Assembly (NCBI GenBank): GCA_028752905.1
Contig: JAQNBH010000004.1
Location: 33,549,189 to 33,613,188 of the forward strand
DNA: 64,000 nucleotides
DNA from: Cladorhizidae sp. MBARI D1340-BT2
Lineage: Eukaryota; Porifera; Demospongiae; Poecilosclerida; Cladorhizidae
Direction of reading: 5' to 3'
Each line of letters begins with the position of its first letter. The stretch's first letter is position 1. Below are positions 1 through 11,570 of the stretch, piece by piece. The notes beneath the pieces were generated by a model. That model had not been told where the DNA came from, searched no databases, and was given only the letters and a program-made list of their open reading frames with translations. Position numbers and translations under genes: made by a program.

Positions 1-25
1 TGTGATAACAGGAAGCCTTGGAGAA

Positions 26-1691
26 ATGAGTGAAGAGGAAATTGATGCTGTGGAATATGAAGAGGAGGAGGAGGAAGAAGAAGAAGAGATTTGCATTGAC
101 TCTGATGTCTCTGATGAAGATGTTGAACATGATAACTGCTGAAGTCACCTTCACTGGGAAAGATGGAACAAAATGGCATAGTACTCCACCTCACCCTGCA
201 TCATTTCGGCAACATAATGTCATTCATGTCCATCCTGGATTGACACAGTGGGTTGCTCACTATGAAGACCAACTGGACTTTTTCTTTGCACTTCTTACAC
301 CAACAATGATCAGGCATATCACTAACAAAAGGATTCCTGATGATATTCCAGAGGTAACAGAAAATCAAATAATTGGCTACATGGGAATTTTGCTTATCCT
401 TGGAGTAGTTACGAAAAGGCGAAACATAGATGTTGATGAAATATGGTCTCCTAACTCCATGCACTATCAGGAATATGTAACTCTTGTTCTCACACGAAAA
501 CAGTTTCGAACCATTACCAGATACCTCACCTTTGATGATGTGGATACACGTACAGGGCAGGACTTGAAGTTTCATAAGATGCAATACATTTTCTCCCAGT
601 TTCAAAACAACATTCGGATTGCTTTCGAACCACACAGTCATACATGCATTGACGAGACTCTGTATGCATTTTGAGGTAAATGCCAATTCCGACAATTTAT
701 GCACAGCAAACCAGCCAAGTATGGTATCAAGTACTTTTGCTTATGCGATGTGGAAACATCTTACCTGTCTAATGTGCAGGTTTATTTGGGAAAAGACAGA
801 GATCAAACACAACGAAATACAAACATTGGAATGAATGTTGTGCTTGACTTGGCTAAACCAATTGAAGAAAAAAAGTCGAGGAATTACAGTGGATAACTTT
901 TTTACCTCAATTCCCCTGCAGAAAACTTATGGGAGAAAAAGCTAACTCTAGTTGGAACAATGAAACCGAACAAACGGGCAATTCCACCCCAATTCCTAAA
1001 AAATAAAAGCCGTGAAATACATGAAAGTATGTTTTGTTTCCACAAGGAAAAAACATTGGTTTCTTATGTGCCAAAGAAAAGTAAGGCAGTGATACTGCTA
1101 TCCACAGAGCACCACAGCAAAAACATCATTTTACAGGGAGGTGGGAAGATTGAAATGAAAAACCCTGAAATTATCATGGCATATAATGCTACATAAGGAG
1201 CTGTCGATACCTTTGACAAACTTATTGTTCAGTATTCTTGTAGACGAAACAACTGCAGATGGCCTATGAATGTGTTTTTCCCCCCTTCTAATGATGCTGT
1301 TTCATACAACACATTTGTGTTGTACAGAACCAAGAACCCTAATATCATGGAGAAAAACTGCAAGCGACAACGTCGGCTACACTTGGAGGCACTAGGAGAA
1401 GAACTCTGCAGAAGAGACATTGAAGTCAGAATCCAAAAATGGGTTGATGGCAACTTTCATGGAATTTCACAAGCAATGAGGCAGCTTGCCCAAAACTTAA
1501 AGCATGGCCTTTGGAGAGTGTTGCACATCAACCAATTGTGATTCGAACTTATGGTAGATGTTTACTTGTGCTCTAGGAAAAATGACAGAAAAAGTCGCAA
1601 CCACTGTGGTCTGTGTACATGTTTTGTCTGCAAAGAACATTCTGTTAGTCATACAGTGTTTTGTGTTCCTTGCAAAGAAGGAATACAGTAA
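26..1691 (+). pseudogene. piggyBac transposase pseudogene (element A)
   Basis: A decayed piggyBac-family DDE transposase. An acidic N-terminus opens at 26 in one frame and stops at 142. The DDE domain continues in another frame from about 130. The three catalytic aspartate codons remain visible at 651 (IDETL), 892 (VDNFF) and 1206 (AVDTFD). A Cys/His-rich C-terminal zinc domain (CSRKND... CxxC pairs) ends at a stop at 1689-1691. Breaks seen: in-frame stops at 672, 1194 and 1539, and frameshifts near 125-142, near an A7 run at 868-874, and near 940. The stop at 672 lies in the conserved F-R-G-R motif where Arg is expected, consistent with CGA to TGA. The protein would be a nuclear cut-and-paste transposase; this copy cannot make it. 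Family identity is strong from the order and spacing of motifs. Confidence 0.9.
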
Positions 1692-1884
1692 AGACTCAAT
1701 TATCAATGATGAATTTTGCATCTTCGTGATTTGATTTTCAATAATGTTAGCTATTTACTTTACTTAACTTTCCAGCTTAGACTAGACCAGTGTGTGTGTT
1801 CTGGTTCTATGTTGAAGGGATAAAAATGATAAATTATGATTTATAGGCCTCTTTGTGTTGATATTTGTAAAAGATCCACTGGGG

Positions 1885-1943
1885 TGCTGGTACCCCTTTG
1901 GCAGTCCGTGTTATGGAAAATCTTTAAGCAGTGCGAAGGTTAA
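1885..1943 (+). repeat. 3' terminal repeat and TTAA of piggyBac element A
   Basis: About 250 bp after the transposase frame the sequence ends ...AAGCAGTGCGAAGG followed by TTAA at 1940-1943. Read in reverse this is TTAACCTTCGCACTGC, the usual look of a piggyBac terminus: TTAA target plus a short inverted repeat beginning CC. The matching 5' terminus would lie left of position 1, so pairing cannot be tested here. Confidence 0.55.
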
Positions 1944-1945
1944 CA

Positions 1946-4830
1946 GATGTCCAATATATAGATACCTGAAGAGCTAGCTTGCTTGAACTGACTTTCACCA
2001 GATGGTAGGCAATACATTAGGTCTACTATAAAAATGATCCTGAGTTTTACTGCACATAACAGTTGACAATATCAAATTTTTATTTTCCTTAAAAAATAAG
2101 CAGTTCTTCGAATTTGTGGTTATTATTTCCAGATTTGTTGCATTGGTGCTCTACTTCTGTGGGGGAAAAATCTGACCAGAAAAATATTTTTTCTTTCTTT
2201 CTCAATAGATATGTCATGCATGCCATGCACGGCAGTGCCAAGATTTCTATCAAAACTCCCCCACTGAGTGTATGCTCACTCATTAATGCATGGGTCACTT
2301 GCCTTAAATAAAGCATAAGTAAACCAGGAATGTTCATCACAGTGTGGAGAAAGATCAAGAAAAGAGCTGCAGATTACAAGCTAGAGGATAGAAAACTGGC
2401 TGTAATGGCGAAAAATGGCTATATGGTTAATAGAATGCTGGAGTCTCTGGCATAGCTATTCAATTGGTCAAAATGCTATATCCATGGAGGTGGGATACAT
2501 ACTTTTTGTCATGATGATAGAGAAACTATTATCATATCTTGGCAAGTTAAACACACATCCTGCCTTTCTCTACAGACAGATAGAATAGGTTACACAGTTT
2601 GCATATATAGGAAGGATAACTGAGGCATATAGTCCATAAAGGAGAGCTGTACTGATATTGGAGACCGCCAATTGGTAAAGGAGCAAAACAAGGTTATGTC
2701 AGCATCTGCATGATCTTTCCTTTAGTGTTCTGAGAAATCCTGCTGAAAACACTGCCTGATGACCTCACTCTTAATGTCTGTCTTCAAGGGAATGTGATTC
2801 CATACACTCTTACAAAACTGCCCTCAGCCACAATCCCACATGTAAAATTCCATTTGGGAATTATCCATCCCTGCAGAGCAACCTTGCACCGGCTTGGAAT
2901 CTGTATAAGTTCTTAGCTTTTCCCCCATATCATAATCTAATAATTGCAACACCATGATGGGGCATCAATAGTGTGCAGGTTATATATAGTAAGCCTTCAG
3001 CTATGCTAGGGCTACGACACTCATTAGAGCAATGCAAATAATGCTAAGCTATAATAATTGATATTATTTTTTAGTCCTCTATGTCTTCATTATACCTTCA
3101 CTCGACACTCAATACTAAAGATTCTTTATTAGTAAAAGTACATGGTCTGAAGACATTGGAGGCTCAGACTCAGGCATTGCTGGAGCAACTCTCCACATTG
3201 CAGTCATTCTAGTTGGTGTAAATCCTCCCTCTCTAGTTGGCTGTAGCTCTGGGCAACTCATTATTTGAATGTATTGTATGGACCTTTTATCTAAAAACAT
3301 GTTTACTACATGCTCTGTTAGGATAATGTATTTGCACTCGCCCACACATACTCAAGTGCACTAGCTGTTCAAGTTGATATTTGTTGTATAACAAATATCA
3401 ACATATTTGTTATACAACATATATGTTGGATCTCAAATTTCTCTCGTTATTTATGTAATAGTACTCTGTATTATTATGCTCAGTATCACAATAATTAAAA
3501 TATAGTTATTACATAAAGGAGAACAGATAATATGGAATTACAATTATCAAAGGCAGATAAAAACAACAGAGAATTGTGTTCATGCAAGTATGAGTGCGTT
3601 TTTATCTCCGATGGTTCTTGTAAAAGTATCAGCAATCAAAGTCAGATATGATATCACTGCACCAACACACACACACACACTCACACACTAAACATAATCT
3701 CTACAAACAGAAGTGATGTATTTATTAGCAGGTTAGCACATCCTAAATATGGTATTTAAAGCTATCTCATTACCTTTTTGAACATTTTTCTTCTACAAAG
3801 GAAATGAGAACAACACTCAAGAATTTGCTTCCTCTGTTACAATTCTCCTGTTTCCTCCATCCTCTCCCTCAGGCTACTACTGGATTAGGTCTTTCAATGG
3901 CTCTGCTGTGCAATGCAGAACATGTAGTGGAGCAGTTGTTTGGGGATAGAAATGATTTGCAGGACACAAAACACGCCTCCATGGTTCTACAAGTAGCTGC
4001 CACAGCCCACCACTGATAATATATTGATTAGGGTGTGTCATGATCAGGAGAGTTATAATGAAGACATTGCTGTTGAAGTAATAGACATTATATTTCAACT
4101 TTTAATGTGTCAAGAAGTTTTTAAATGAGCTTCATCATATAGCCTAACATTTCAGATGCTTCTTGTTCCCACAAATATTGTGATATATCTCACCACATTG
4201 TATAACAAAAGTTAATACATCATCTACTTGGCTTAGTTTCCATAGAAAATGATTTATTTTCTTTTTTGATATGAACTAAATAAATTTGTTGTACTGTTGA
4301 TGTTGTTATTTATTTATTTATTATTATTACAATTATATTTTTATTCACTGCTTGTGGAAAGAGGGGCATGGAGGCAGGATGGACTCTGCCATTATGGTTT
4401 TTCACCTGACCCTGAGATTAGGGGCACTCCTCACCTTCCAATACTTTCCTCAAGTAGGTTATGTATAATTTATAACTTGCTATGAATACTGAAAATGCTG
4501 ATGCAATGGTGAATCAATGACATATTTTGCCATTAGTTAGCTGCAATTTTTTTGATTACCAACCCTACATACTTTCTAGATATTTTTGACAATTGATTAC
4601 CAACCCTACGATATTTTTGACAAACTATCAACTCCACCAAACTCACAGACAATATAAATAAAATTGAACCTCCATCAACTCAAATCAACAGACAAAACTT
4701 GGCTTCACCATGTGAGTTAAACAGATTAAAACCCAAGAGTGGAGTCCTATTTCTTACCTTCATTGCTAGCACTTGGCATCATCCACTATCCAGAAGCTTT
4801 ATCAGGCTCAGGTACAGCTTCTACACTCCA
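1946..4830 (+). repeat. Fibrinogen-related gene unit, degenerate copy A
   Basis: A duplicated unit related to copies B, C and D. Blocks in order: 1950-2210 matches 24975-25235; 2270-2440 matches 61790-61940; 2470-2640 matches 27610-27760; 2690-2990 matches 27840-28150 and 49160-49330; 3290-3480 matches 28480-28680 and 49660-49800; 3530-4130 covers gene remnants; 4290-4540 matches 51780-52060 and 63470-63700; 4530-4825 matches 63690-64000. Substitutions and indels are scattered, so the copies are old. No intact frame remains. Confidence 0.75.
3579..4113 (+). pseudogene. Transmembrane fibrinogen-related protein pseudogene, copy A
   Basis: The start region (ATGAGTGCG near 3590) is followed almost at once by sequence matching the juxtamembrane part of the intact paralogue, so most of the cytoplasmic and membrane coding sequence is missing. 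A (CA)n tract lies at 3665-3690. From 3870 the fibrinogen-related start is visible (SPSGYYWIRSFNGSAV). It then jumps straight to the end of the domain (TPPWFYK, PQPTTD, then the C-terminal acidic tail), with most of the domain deleted. Frames are broken. Compare the intact gene at 49955-51580. Confidence 0.75.
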
Positions 4831-5025
4831 TCTGTTCACGTTTCTATAGAGTTAATAGCTGACAAAAATGTTTTTATTTATTCTGACTTAGGCACTCTAT
4901 TCATCACCACACTTTAGCTATGGACATGTTTGCAAAACTGAAAAAGATTGTCACTGATGTAGTTTTTGTTGTTGCTAGCAGAAATAATCATCACAGCCAA
5001 TATTGAGAATATCTGAGCTGATACT

Positions 5026-5320
5026 TGTTACAGGGTCGAACTGGTAAGCCTGTGGCCGGTATTGAACTGAACTGCCAACAGGTAGCTAGCTGTTTACCAC
5101 TGTACAATTGTTGTAAAAGCTTAAATAACAAAACACAACAACAGAAACAGACGAGCTATATTCGGCAATGAACTCCACAGAACAGGCTCTGGACAGCTCC
5201 TTTTATGAGGAGCAGCCAGGCCTGGAACACGTTGGGTTTGCACATCAACTGACACCAATAAATACCATACCTTACTGCTGTTAGTTTAAGTTCTGTCTTG
5301 TCACAAGCTGCCCGGTGACA
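5026..5320 (-). repeat. 3' LTR of the gypsy-type element
   Basis: 295 bp. On the minus strand it begins TGTCACCGGGCAGC and ends CCCTGTAACA, with the TG...CA ends of an LTR. It matches 11591-11920 throughout; the other LTR is longer because of indels, for example near the 5040-5100 segment. The divergence argues for an old insertion. Confidence 0.92.
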
Positions 5321-5335
5321 TCCCTTCCTTCTCCT
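5321..5335 (-). promoter_or_regulatory. Polypurine tract
   Basis: On the minus strand AGGAGAAGGAAGGGA abuts the 3' LTR directly. This is the expected position and composition of the plus-strand primer for reverse transcription. Confidence 0.85.
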
Positions 5336-5344
5336 GTCCAGGAT

Positions 5345-6660
5345 CGCCGAGACATTCCATCAGCGTTTGCATTTCATGATTCCCAGTCGATGAACCATGT
5401 CAAACAGGTATAGCTGCAAGGCCAGTGACCACCTTGCTAGACGACCGTTCCCGTCTTTCATTTGAGTCAGGCATCGGAGGCTGCTATGATCCATCACGAT
5501 GGTGAAGAGAGCTCTGCTGAGATAAAGTCTGAAATGCTTGACTGCCTCCACAACTGCCAGGCACTCCTGCTCGGTAACAATGTACCTGGTCTCGGCTGGC
5601 TTGAGCTTTCTAGAGTAATAGGCCACCGGTCTGTCCATCTCATCTTCTCCCAGTTGGCTGAGGATGGCACCAATTCCTACTCCCGATGCATCCGTGTAGA
5701 GCAGAAATGGCTTCTCCTTCTGGGCTGACCAAAACTGAGTCTTCTGTGAGACTTGTCCTGAGCTGCCGTAAGGCTGCCAGCCTTGCTGTTGTCCACTCTA
5801 TCCTGTCTGGAGCCTGCTTCCAAGTTGTCTCCGTCAAAGGCACTGCTATGGTTCCAAATCCTGGTATGAACCGTCTATAATAGTTTGCTAATCCCAAGAA
5901 GGATCTCATGTCTTTCTTCTTGAGGGGCTTGGGGTAATTTGTAAGAGCATCTATTTTGGCCTGCAATGAATGTACCTCCCCGGCTCCTACTCTGTGTCCC
6001 AAGTAACTGACAAGTGGGTTCGGCCAAGTTACACTTTGTTGGCTTGAGTACCAGTCCCATCTCTTCTAGTCTTGAAAATACTGCCTCTAGATGGAACATA
6101 TGTTCCTCAAAGGTCTTGCTAAAGACTATAATGTCGTCAATGTAAGCTGCTGCGAATCCAGCCATGTCGGCTAGCGTGCTGTTCATTAAACATTGAAAAA
6201 TGGATGGAGCATTTTTCAGCATTCTGACATACTCCCACTTTCCATGCTGAGCGATAAAGACCGTCTTACATACTGAATCCTTGTGGGCAATGATCTGATG
6301 ATATCCTCTTTCAAGGTCCAGAGTAGAAATGTGTGTTGCCTGTCCCAGCTTATCAATCAGTTCATCTATTCTTGGGAGACGGAATGGATCTGACTTTGTA
6401 ACTGCATTGAGCCATCTGTAATCCGTATTCCACCATCTTTCTTTCCGACTAGCAAGATCGATGATGCCCAGGGGCTTTTGGACGGCCGGATGACTCCAAT
6501 CTCCAACAGTTTCCTGATTTCATAATTCATGATTTGCAGCTTTCTTCAGTCCGGTCTATATGGTGGCTGGCTGATGGGGTAGGCATCCCGTGTCTCCAAT
6601 CTTATCTCAGCTACTCTTGCACAGCCTTGCCAATCAACCGTCCATGTCTTGCTAACAGCT
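5345..6660 (-). pseudogene. Reverse transcriptase-RNase H of the gypsy-type element, broken
   Basis: Copies element RNA into DNA. RT begins near 6660 with the conserved template-grip segment (PSKSPWASS-type) and continues through STLDLERGYHQI. The catalytic motif AAYIDDI lies near 6135-6155. The FLGLANYYRRFIPGF connection lies near 5860-5900. RNase H follows (PVAYYSRKL, TEQECLAVV, and DHSSLRCL near 5455-5480) and ends close to the LTR. The frame shifts at about 5875-6000 and at 5640, and upstream parts hold stops. It is gypsy-type, not copia-type, by the YIDD context and the YYRRFIPGF motif. It is placed after integrase, which is unusual for gypsy. Confidence 0.9.
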
Positions 6661-6759
6661 CCTCTAGTTGTTCTCTCTCTTTACTGAAATGTTCTTGTTG
6701 ATAGTCAATCTGCCTTCCCCTCCTTCCTCTGGTTTTTCCGTCGAGTCATCCCCTGTTAG

Positions 6760-7953
6760 CTCTGTCATAGTCAAACATGCTGCAGTTGGGGAGTTGAACT
6801 CTTTGAGAATGGTTAATGTGTCTCTTTATTCTCCTCCTCGGGTGATCCGTCATAGACAGCTCATATGTCAGCTCATCAATCTTCTTGATGACTGAGTGTA
6901 TGGGACGTCCCATTCCGCCAACAGTTTTGGGCCTAGCACAGGTGCTCTCAATAGCACCAGATCACCTGGCTGGAAGGACCTCTGTCATGCTTTCTTGTCA
7001 TATCTCTCCTTGTACAAAGCCTTCTTTCCTTCCTCCTGTACATGACATAGCCCTTTCAGTAGTTTCAGTCGGTCCTGGATAGTTGTAATATAGGTTATCA
7101 CATCGGTTGGTATTGCTCCTGTAGCTGTCCATCTCATACTCATGGTCCGTAATGGTCCCTTGATCTGTCTGCCATATAACAGTTCCGATGGAGTGAACCT
7201 AGTAGTCTCATGAGGCGCTCATCGGTATTCCCCTAGGATGTGTGTGAGGGCTAAGTCCCACTGCCCTTTCCACAACTTAAAAGTTTTACTCAACATCGTC
7301 TTCAGGGTCAAGTTGAATCTTTCGACCATGCCGTCAGATTGTGGATGGTAGGGTGTTGTCTTGATTCCCTTTACTCCCATTTCCTGCATGAGGTGGCTCA
7401 CAAAATTTGTCCCACAGTCTGTCAAGATCTCTTTTGGCACTTTTACTTGTGTAAAAAGCACCATTAATTCGTCAGCTACGGTCTGGCTGTCGGTTTTCAG
7501 CAGTGGAATGGCTTCTGGCCATCTGCTAGCAAAATCAACGAGTACCAAGATGTGCTTGTGTCCCATTTTTGTTCTGGGCAGGGGTCCTACCATGTCCATG
7601 CTGATTCTCGCAAATGGAATACCAATAACGGGGAGAGGTTTCAGAGGTGCTGTGTGCTTAGATTCATGGACTGATTTCCGACACTCTGGGCAGGCATGGC
7701 ACAACTTCTTGATCTGTGTATGCACTTCTGGTCAGAAATAGTCGTCCAAGATTCTTTGAGTGATCTTATCCCGTCCCAAGTGGACTGGTTGGTGGGCCAG
7801 TGACAACACTAATGTCCTGTGCTGTTTGGGTACACATAAACATAACTGCAACTTTTCCTCTCTTAGTCTGTCTTCAGACTTCCTCCATAGAAGGTCGTCC
7901 TTCTCAACAAACTCTGAATCTCTTCTGTTGGCTTTACTCCAGCACTTCTTCAA
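6760..7953 (-). pseudogene. Integrase of the gypsy-type element, broken
   Basis: Inserts element DNA into the host genome. The zinc-binding N-domain shows AHQPVHLG then CHACPEC, giving the H2C2 pattern. An in-frame TGA at about 7727 sits where Trp is expected (DYF-stop-PEVH). The DDE core has D in SMDMVGPLP, D in LTDCGTNF and E in GMVERFN. The second D and E are 31 residues apart instead of the usual 35, so the core has probably lost four residues. A GDLVLLR-type C-terminal segment lies at about 6930-7000. The integrase lies between protease and RT. Confidence 0.9.
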
Positions 7954-7959
7954 TGTTTC

Positions 7960-8560
7960 ATCCTGCTTCTGTTCCTACTGGAACTGTGTTTTGTCGTGAT
8001 CCAATGGATGGTTGTCTTTATTGGAGACAAAAATGGCTCTGGCCTTTCTCCTGCTGGACCTGCTGTCGGGCTGGTGTTCTTCTTCAGAGTGCTCATCAAG
8101 CCAAAGGTGACTAGATCATTACTGCTTGGGTCTTGCCAAAGCTGGTCAGTTCCATCCTCCTCTTCCTCTGATTCCGACTGCTCTGATTCAGGCTGTGGAG
8201 TTTTTGGTTCTACTTCCTTAAAGCTGGCTGGCATGGAGGTGTGTTTGGTGTCCACCTTCTGGGTTCTGGTCTGGACAATATTGATGAGTTCGTCGTACAG
8301 TAGACGTCTTCCCATCCCCCATAAATCTGGAAAGGCTGTCCCCAGTAGGGCATCGTACCGTAGGTTTACCTGAACTGCTGCTACCGTGAGGTCGTCTCCA
8401 TGTTCACCAATTTCCACTCTGACTGTGGCAAGTGATAAAGCTGAGATGGTACCATTGAAGGTCCTCATCCGAATCATTTCTCCTGTTTTGTCCTCTCCAG
8501 AATTAGGCTGCTGTCGACCAGAGTCTGCTCAGCTCCAGTAGTGTCAAGTAGCACTCTGTT
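7960..8560 (-). pseudogene. Aspartic protease region and acidic linker of the gypsy-type element
   Basis: Processes the element polyprotein. The active-site stretch reads VLLDTTGAEQTLVD near 8520-8560, with one extra Thr compared with the usual D-T/S-G-A. A TGA follows a short way downstream, before an open stretch (8477-7950). That stretch holds the rest of the protease fold (LRYDALLGTAFPDLWG), then a Glu/Ser-rich linker (QSESEEEEDG) leading into the integrase. Assignment rests on position between gag and integrase and on the active-site motif. Confidence 0.7.
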
Positions 8561-9829
8561 GACTGACTGTTCCAGAGACCAAGGTCTGTCAGTTCACCTC
8601 GGTGGTGACCAAGTCATTTTCTTGCCATGGTGTCAGGGGGTTGGCACAGTTGATAGCCTCCAATTTCGATTTGGTGCCATCTAGTCTTTTCCCATGGCAA
8701 TCTGCAGCAAAATGCTCATAAAACATCTGGGTCTGTTTTGCTTGTCGAATTTTGGTAGACTCCTACCAATCTGATCTGACTTCTTCCCTGTCAGCTCCTG
8801 TGGGGTTGGGGGCTTCTGCTTCTATTCTGAACTGTGCTGTTCGCCAGAACGAGGAGATGTCTTGTCCTTCTTGTGGTATCTACCCTGATTGGCAGTTCTG
8901 TCTGATTCGGTGACCACATCGGAGGTCCGGACCCGGTTTACTACAAGATCATCGGCTAGATTTGCAGCTGCTTCCAAGGTCTTGGGCTTCCCATTTTTTA
9001 TATGGGTAGCCATCTGTCGAGGCATCAATGTCAGGAGTGCCTCGGTAGATACCTGTTCCAACACTTCCTTCACTGTGGTACAGCCTCCAGCTCACTTGAT
9101 TGCTAGGTTATTGTGCCTCCTAGCACAAGTGCTCCACGTCTCGTCAGCTTTTCATCTGAGCTGGTCCATCTTCTGACGGTAGGTTTCCCTAGTAATTCGA
9201 TAGTGGCCAAACAGAGCTCCCTTCAGGGTATCATAGTCCTGTCGGCTATCAGAATCCAACTGGACATACACCTGGGTCGCTTTGGGTGGTAAAATTGGTA
9301 TCAGGTGTCTGGTCCACCGATAACGGGGCAGAGATTAGCATTCCATATGAGCTTCGAATGCAGCAAAATATGTCTCTACATCTTCTCCCTTCTCTAACTT
9401 TCTGAAACTGACTACCCTTTTTGGTGGATGGGGTGAGGATGGTGGTGGTCTGTTGGCCTAACAAGTATTCATTCCCACATCTGCTCCTTTCTGATGTAGT
9501 CTTGTCGACATTTCTCTTCTCGTTGGGCCTGTGGGCCTTCCTCAATCTATCTCTTCTCCACTGTTGCTGCATAGAGGTCTGCATGAATTGCATGAGCATT
9601 GTTATTGTGGGGGGCTGAGCTGTGGATGATGCTATTACACTGAAGGTTGGATTGGCAGTAGGTGCTGATCCTTCTGCCCATTCCCTGAACTGGTTCATCC
9701 CAAAGGGGTCTGCTCCCTCAGGGGCGTAGGAAGATGTTTTACATTGGGGGGGCACCAAATTTTCCTGTATATATTACTCTATGAATACGCACCAAAAATC
9801 TTATTAATGTTTTCCAAAATAGTTACATC

Positions 9830-10990
9830 TACGTTGGTTAACGCATACAAATTCTTTAGCTATAAAGGATAGGTCAGTTTTGTCCTGGTGAACATACAAC
9901 ATGAATAGATTGTTCACCCTAGATTGACTCATGGTGCTTCATAGATAAGTTTTGAGCCTACGTAATGAGGAAAAGGATCACTCAGCCATTGCAGTAGTTA
10001 CTGGAAACGTGAAGTATATTTTCCAAGACAATGTCAACTTCGCTAAGCATTATCTTATATATGTTACTCTGATTCACATGCTTGCAGCAATTGACCTTAC
10101 ACTTGTTACCGACAACATTGGAGCATGTTGAAATGCATTCTTTACCATGTCAGCTACCATTGGCAACTGGGAAACGAATCGATCTCTGCAAATGTCTTTT
10201 TCGAGATACTGCAATAGAGACTCGTCTGGCTGTAAAGTCTTTCCATTAGCTACATCAAGCAATAGAGACTCTAGCTTCTGAATCATTTGAAAATTAGCTT
10301 GATCAAATCTTCTCTCCGCTTCCTCTTTTACAAGCTCTAATGCATAAAAATATATATGTCTGTACTTCTCCTTGGGTTCATGATAGCGATATGGCTCTTC
10401 ACCATCATCCAGCCATTTTGGCCTTTTTTTCGATTCCTTGGCTGAGAGGGCTCATCTGTGAGTCCAGAAGATTTCTCAAGAACATCATCATAAAATAGGT
10501 TGAACCTGGACTCAGTACGCAGTGACCGATAATGAGCAACAAGAAGATCTGCTCCTTGTGTGGCTTCTTGTAGACTTGTATCTTTTGCTTGGAGATTGGT
10601 ACTGAATTGTTCAGATGCACTGAATATAACTTTAATCCGAAGAAGATATGAAACGTTTCCATATGATGAAGCAATCCATTGCCCTTTGCAGCATATACAT
10701 CACTTCCCTTTGCAACTTCTTCCAGTGTGGCAGTGAGGTTGCTATAATTCTGTAGAATGCTATCAATTGAACGGTTTCTGAGAGTCCATCTGGTTGGACA
10801 CAGATCTCTCAATGAAGGAGGAGATACTTCACTCCCTAGCGCTACTTGCATTCTGATGCTGTCAAAAAGAGTGAGTCACTTGGGTGAAAACTTAATGAGT
10901 TGCAGTAATGCATAGGTGAAATCTATGACATCTCGAATTAGCTCACATCATTTTGCAACACACTGTACACATAAATTCACACTAGATTGG
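9830..10990 (-). pseudogene. hAT (ZMYM1-like) transposase remnant
   Basis: The C-terminal two thirds of a hAT transposase of the kind domesticated as ZMYM1-like proteins. Visible in order: NLCVQ, LCPTRWT (10800-10820), a long helical region, then the hAT dimerisation segment (YFTFPVTTAMAE, SFSSLRRLKTYL, STMSQSRVNNLF) at about 9860-10010. At least four in-frame TGA codons stand where the family has Arg or a similar residue (before CEL, LTL, SFSS and STMS), which fits CGA to TGA decay. The N-terminal zinc-finger half is absent. Confidence 0.85.
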
Positions 10991-11263
10991 TTGTGGTAGT
11001 GATTGATTTAATTAATGATTGTGGTTCATGAACTCACCTCATGTGCACTCTCCTGATATCATTCCTTGTTGATTGCTAGAATAGTTCTAATGAGAGTGAG
11101 ACTGAGTGCTATCTGCACACTAGCTACACACTAGCTATTAAGGATATTTTATAATTGAATGACTAACTAAAATCTACTACATGTATATAGCTAGAATTGA
11201 CCAGATAGCATAGATAACCACATTTTGCATTAATGAGAACCAATTTAGATTACCTGAAATTAT

Positions 11264-11292
11264 GGGGGGGCTCCAGCCCCTGGAGCCCCCCC
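11264..11292. repeat. 13-bp perfect hairpin inside the hAT end
   Basis: GGGGGGGCTCCAG, a CCC loop, then the exact reverse complement. It lies 16 bp inside the hAT terminus. Such a subterminal stem could bind transposase or fold when single-stranded; the role is inferred. Confidence 0.8.
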
Positions 11293-11570
11293 TCTTCCTA
11301 CGCCACTGTCCCTGTAGGGGTTCAGTTTCTCCAAGTTCTGTGGGAGTTTCATCCATTCCTGTGGAAAGTAGTTCAGATGAGCGGGGTTCCGGGTCCACTG
11401 GTTGTCGAGTATTTCCTCATAAATTGTAGGTTGCCATCTCCACTTTTGCACAGTGAGTCGATCTGATGTTCACGAATGAAATCAGCGATTGTAACGAAAC
11501 TAAGCTTGCTAAGCCTCTAACTAGCAAACAGAGAAAATGGCACTGGTCGTGGTTGGCACACCAATTACTT

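Larger units (their letters stand above)
9719..11308 (-). mobile_element. hAT-type DNA transposon nested in the gypsy gag
   Basis: Terminal inverted repeats CAGGGGCGTAGGAAG (9719-9733) and CAGTGGCGTAGGAAG (reverse complement at 11294-11308) match at 14 of 15 bases. The flanks are a 5-bp direct repeat TCCCT (9714-9718 and 11309-11313). Removing the element plus one copy of the repeat restores the gag reading frame, which proves the boundaries. Near its right end lies a 13-bp perfect hairpin (11264-11292). At 1.59 kb it is shorter than the 3.1-kb relative at 43876-46971; the N-terminal transposase region is missing. Confidence 0.9.
8650..11437 (-). pseudogene. gag region of the gypsy-type element, interrupted by a hAT insertion
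   Basis: The structural polyprotein. A likely start is ATG at 11437 (MATYNL), followed by an early TGA. The frame then reads ...ETEPLQG up to the hAT insertion at 11313 and resumes at 9718 with ADPFGMNQF, in phase once the insertion and one 5-bp duplication are removed. Further on, 8822-9073 resembles the helical SCAN-like capsid segment of many gypsy gags (EALLTLMPRQMATHI, ...KPKTLEAAANLADDL). A degenerate zinc-knuckle (HFAADCHGK) lies near 8690-8720. Several stops and frame changes are present. Confidence 0.75.

Noticed and set aside
201..704. 167-residue minus-strand open frame
   Set aside because: Antisense shadow of the piggyBac transposase.
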